Origin: Microbacteriaceae bacterium
GTDB taxonomy: Bacteria > Actinomycetota > Actinomycetes > Actinomycetales > Microbacteriaceae
Assembly (NCBI GenBank): GCA_017744755.1
Contig: JAGIAU010000141.1
Location: forward strand, 1 to 5,865
DNA: 5,865 nucleotides
Direction: 5' to 3'
Shown here: positions 4,429 through 5,865 of the stretch, one piece after another
How positions within the stretch are numbered: the first letter of the stretch is position 1
Layout: the number at the start of each line of letters is the position of its first letter
Translations under genes and position numbers: made by a program
The notes under the pieces: model-generated
What the model saw: only the letters and a program-made list of their open reading frames with translations
Databases searched by the model: none
Told to the model about the DNA's origin: nothing

Positions 4429-5469
4429 ATCTCCGACAGCATCGCCGATCAGAACCCCCTTCGCCGCGCAGCCGGCTGGTCGGTCGCGGCCGTCGCGCTG
4501 GGTGCGCTGACGGCCTGCTCGGGGCCCGTCGCGCCGGCGGAGCCCGTGCCGGCTCCGACCACGACGGCGCCCGTCGCCGCCCCCGCACCGGATCCCGGCT
4601 ATGGCCTCCCGCTCGATGTGAACCCGGCGTCGGCGCCGGCCGCGATGCTCGCCGACCCCGCGACGGCCCTCTCGGACGAGGACCGCGCGCTCGTCGAGCG
4701 GATCGCGTCGCAGCCGCTGGCCACCTGGATCGCCGGGCCGACCTCGGGCGTTCAGGAGCAGGTCTCCGGCGTCGTCACCGCCGCGGCCGAGCGCGGCGGC
4801 ATCCCCGTCCTCGTCGCGTACGGCATCCCGCACCGCGACTGCGGCGGGCACTCGTCGGCCGGTCCCGTCAGCGACGCGGCCGGATACCTCGAGTGGATCG
4901 ACGCGTTCGCGAGCGGCCTCCGGGGCGAGCGGGCGATCGTCGTCCTCGAGCCCGACGCGATCGCGCAGATGGACTGCCTCGAGCAGCCGCAGCGCACCGA
5001 GCGGCTCGACCTGCTCGCGGCGGCCGTCGGCCGGCTCACGGCGGCGGGCGCCGATGTCTACATCGACGCCGGGCACTCCGGCTGGAAGCAGATGGACGTC
5101 ATCGCCGGCCGACTGGAACGAGCGGGCGTCGCCCAGGCCGCCGGGTTCAGCCTCAACGTGTCGAACTTCCGCGGCACCGAGGAGCAGATCGCCTACGGCC
5201 GCGAGGTCGCGAAGCTGCTCCCCGGCGAGCCGCACATCGTCATCGACACGAGCCGGAACGGCTGGCCGTCCGACTCCGGCGACTGGTGCAACCCCTGGGA
5301 CCGGGCGCTCGGCACGCCGCCGACGGTCGAGACCGGCGACGACTTCGTCGACGCGTTCCTCTGGATCAAGACCCCGGGCCAGTCCGACGGCGAATGCAAC
5401 GGCGGCCCGCCCGCCGGCCAGTGGTGGCAGGACTACGCGCTCATGCTCGCGCGGAACGCGGCGGGGTGA
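4429..5469 (+). CDS. GH6 endo-beta-1,4-glucanase-type lipoprotein
   Basis: Predicted 346-residue glycoside hydrolase family 6 enzyme, which cuts beta-1,4-glucan with inversion. Residues 1-29 form a lipoprotein signal (R12-R13, a hydrophobic stretch, lipobox LTAC with Cys30). A Pro/Ala/Thr-rich tether (31-56) leads to a catalytic domain without a binding module. Family motifs: YGIPHRDC (131-138), LEPDAI (173-178), YIDAGHSGW (211-219), NVSNF (243-247), DTSRNG (273-278), DWCNP (285-289) and LWIKTPGQSDG (311-321). Asp176 should be the general acid; Asp137, Asp213 and Asp320 match other conserved aspartates. Cys138/Cys183 and Cys287/Cys323 fit the two family disulfides. The start is placed at ATC 4429 because of the Shine-Dalgarno and the normal signal length; GTG at 4378 would add 17 residues. 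Anchored outside the membrane and divergent from the synthase gene, it probably trims or releases the nascent polymer, as CslZ or BcsZ do, and does not scavenge plant cellulose. Confidence 0.9.
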   Translation: MSDSIADQNPLRRAAGWSVAAVALGALTACSGPVAPAEPVPAPTTTAPVAAPAPDPGYGLPLDVNPASAPAAMLADPATALSDEDRALVERIASQPLATWIAGPTSGVQEQVSGVVTAAAERGGIPVLVAYGIPHRDCGGHSSAGPVSDAAGYLEWIDAFASGLRGERAIVVLEPDAIAQMDCLEQPQRTERLDLLAAAVGRLTAAGADVYIDAGHSGWKQMDVIAGRLERAGVAQAAGFSLNVSNFRGTEEQIAYGREVAKLLPGEPHIVIDTSRNGWPSDSGDWCNPWDRALGTPPTVETGDDFVDAFLWIKTPGQSDGECNGGPPAGQWWQDYALMLARNAAG

Positions 5470-5479
5470 GCGCGGGCGA

Positions 5480-5485
5480 TACGCT
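5480..5485 (+). promoter_or_regulatory. Putative -10 box of a leaderless transcript for the PNPOx-like gene
   Basis: TACGCT lies six bases before the ATG at 5492, identical in sequence and spacing to the box before the Sir2 gene on the opposite strand. No Shine-Dalgarno precedes this ATG. No convincing -35 is visible; the region upstream is the end of the GH6 coding sequence. Confidence 0.55.
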
Positions 5486-5491
5486 CGCGGC

Positions 5492-5865
5492 ATGAGCCTC
5501 ACGCCGGCGGAGTCCGAGTTCGTCCGCGCCAACCGCACCGCCGCCGTCATCACCGTCGACGAGGCGGGGCTGCCGAAGCCGGTGCGGATCGCCTACCAGG
5601 TGATCGACGGGCAGATCTGGTCGAGCGGCACCCAGCAGCGCGTCCGCACGAAGCGGCTGCGCCGCGACCCGCGGGCGACGCTCTTCATCTGGGAGCCCGC
5701 CTTCGACTTCCTCACAGTCCACACGACCGTCACGATCCTCGACGGCCCCGATGCGCCGGAGCTCAACCTCCGCTACTTCCGGCAGCTCCAGGGGCGGCCG
5801 GATGGCCCCCTGAGCTGGATGGGCCAGGGGGAGCACGACGACGACGCGTTCCGCGAGCTCATGAT
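5492..5865 (+). CDS. Pyridoxamine-5'-phosphate-oxidase-like (split-barrel flavin/F420) protein, N-terminal part
   Basis: The 124 residues visible resemble the PNPOx-like split-barrel family, whose actinobacterial members bind FMN, F420 or haem and act as small cytoplasmic reductases, oxidases or cofactor carriers. The pattern fits: an N-terminal helix (TPAESEFV, 4-11), strands at 17-22 and 30-38 with VRIAYQVIDG at 31-40, and the basic stretch VRTKRLRRDPRATLFI (51-66) that commonly contacts cofactor phosphate in this family. The sequence runs off the right edge; whole proteins are often about 130-150 residues, so most of it is present. It starts 22 bases after the GH6 stop but has its own leaderless-type promoter, so a functional link to polysaccharide synthesis is not implied. 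FMN versus F420 use and the substrate cannot be told from what is visible. Confidence 0.8.
   Translation, partial: MSLTPAESEFVRANRTAAVITVDEAGLPKPVRIAYQVIDGQIWSSGTQQRVRTKRLRRDPRATLFIWEPAFDFLTVHTTVTILDGPDAPELNLRYFRQLQGRPDGPLSWMGQGEHDDDAFRELM

Noticed and set aside
4265..4510. Open frame of 81 codons on the plus strand across the divergent region
   Set aside because: It runs through both promoters and out of frame into the GH6 signal region, with no ribosome site or recognisable content.
4381..5553. A 390-codon open frame on the minus strand, antisense to the GH6 gene
   Set aside because: It is an Arg/Asp/Val-rich shadow frame; the plus strand carries all GH6 motifs.

Overview
The window is GC-rich DNA (about 70% by eye) with strong G/C bias at third codon positions and TACGCT-like -10 boxes placed six bases before start codons. 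This points to a high-GC actinobacterium. Microbacteriaceae is my best guess, but that is inference from style and not from a marker gene. No tRNA, rRNA, CRISPR array, insertion sequence or integration site is visible.

Layout: (1) 1-195, minus strand, holds the N-terminal 65 residues of a Sir2-type NAD-dependent deacylase, cut by the window edge and apparently leaderless. (2) 269-4175, minus strand, is a tight three-gene operon. In transcription order it encodes a cellulose-synthase-like family 2 glycosyltransferase (2568-4175), a 61-residue single-span membrane protein (2379-2564) and an acyltransferase-3 membrane protein fused to an SGNH esterase-type domain (269-2359). Gaps are 3 and 19 bases. 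(3) 4176-4428 is a divergent control region with a good promoter for the operon, a weaker extended -10 for the opposite gene and several short palindromes. (4) 4429-5469, plus strand, encodes a family 6 glycoside hydrolase (endo-beta-1,4-glucanase type) with a lipoprotein signal. (5) 5492-5865, plus strand, is the N-terminal part of a pyridoxamine-5'-phosphate-oxidase-like flavin/F420 protein, also apparently leaderless and cut by the edge.

The middle genes look like one functional unit. The processive membrane glycosyltransferase would make and export a beta-1,4-glucan or related polymer. The membrane-anchored GH6 enzyme would trim or release it outside. The acyltransferase-SGNH protein would O-acylate it, or another surface glycan. 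The small membrane protein is the unknown part and may be a synthase subunit. The cluster is analogous to the Streptomyces cslA/glxA/cslZ locus and to acetylated-cellulose (wss) systems of Pseudomonas. Within this window it lacks a PilZ domain, BcsB and a GlxA-like oxidase, and it adds the small protein and a one-chain acylation enzyme. That the polymer is cellulose, and that it is acylated, is inferred from gene content and not shown by the sequence.

The most unexpected sequence detail is the start of the GH6 gene. A strong Shine-Dalgarno sequence sits seven bases before an ATC codon, the resulting lipoprotein signal has normal length, and the only upstream alternative (GTG at 4378) overlaps the likely -10 box.
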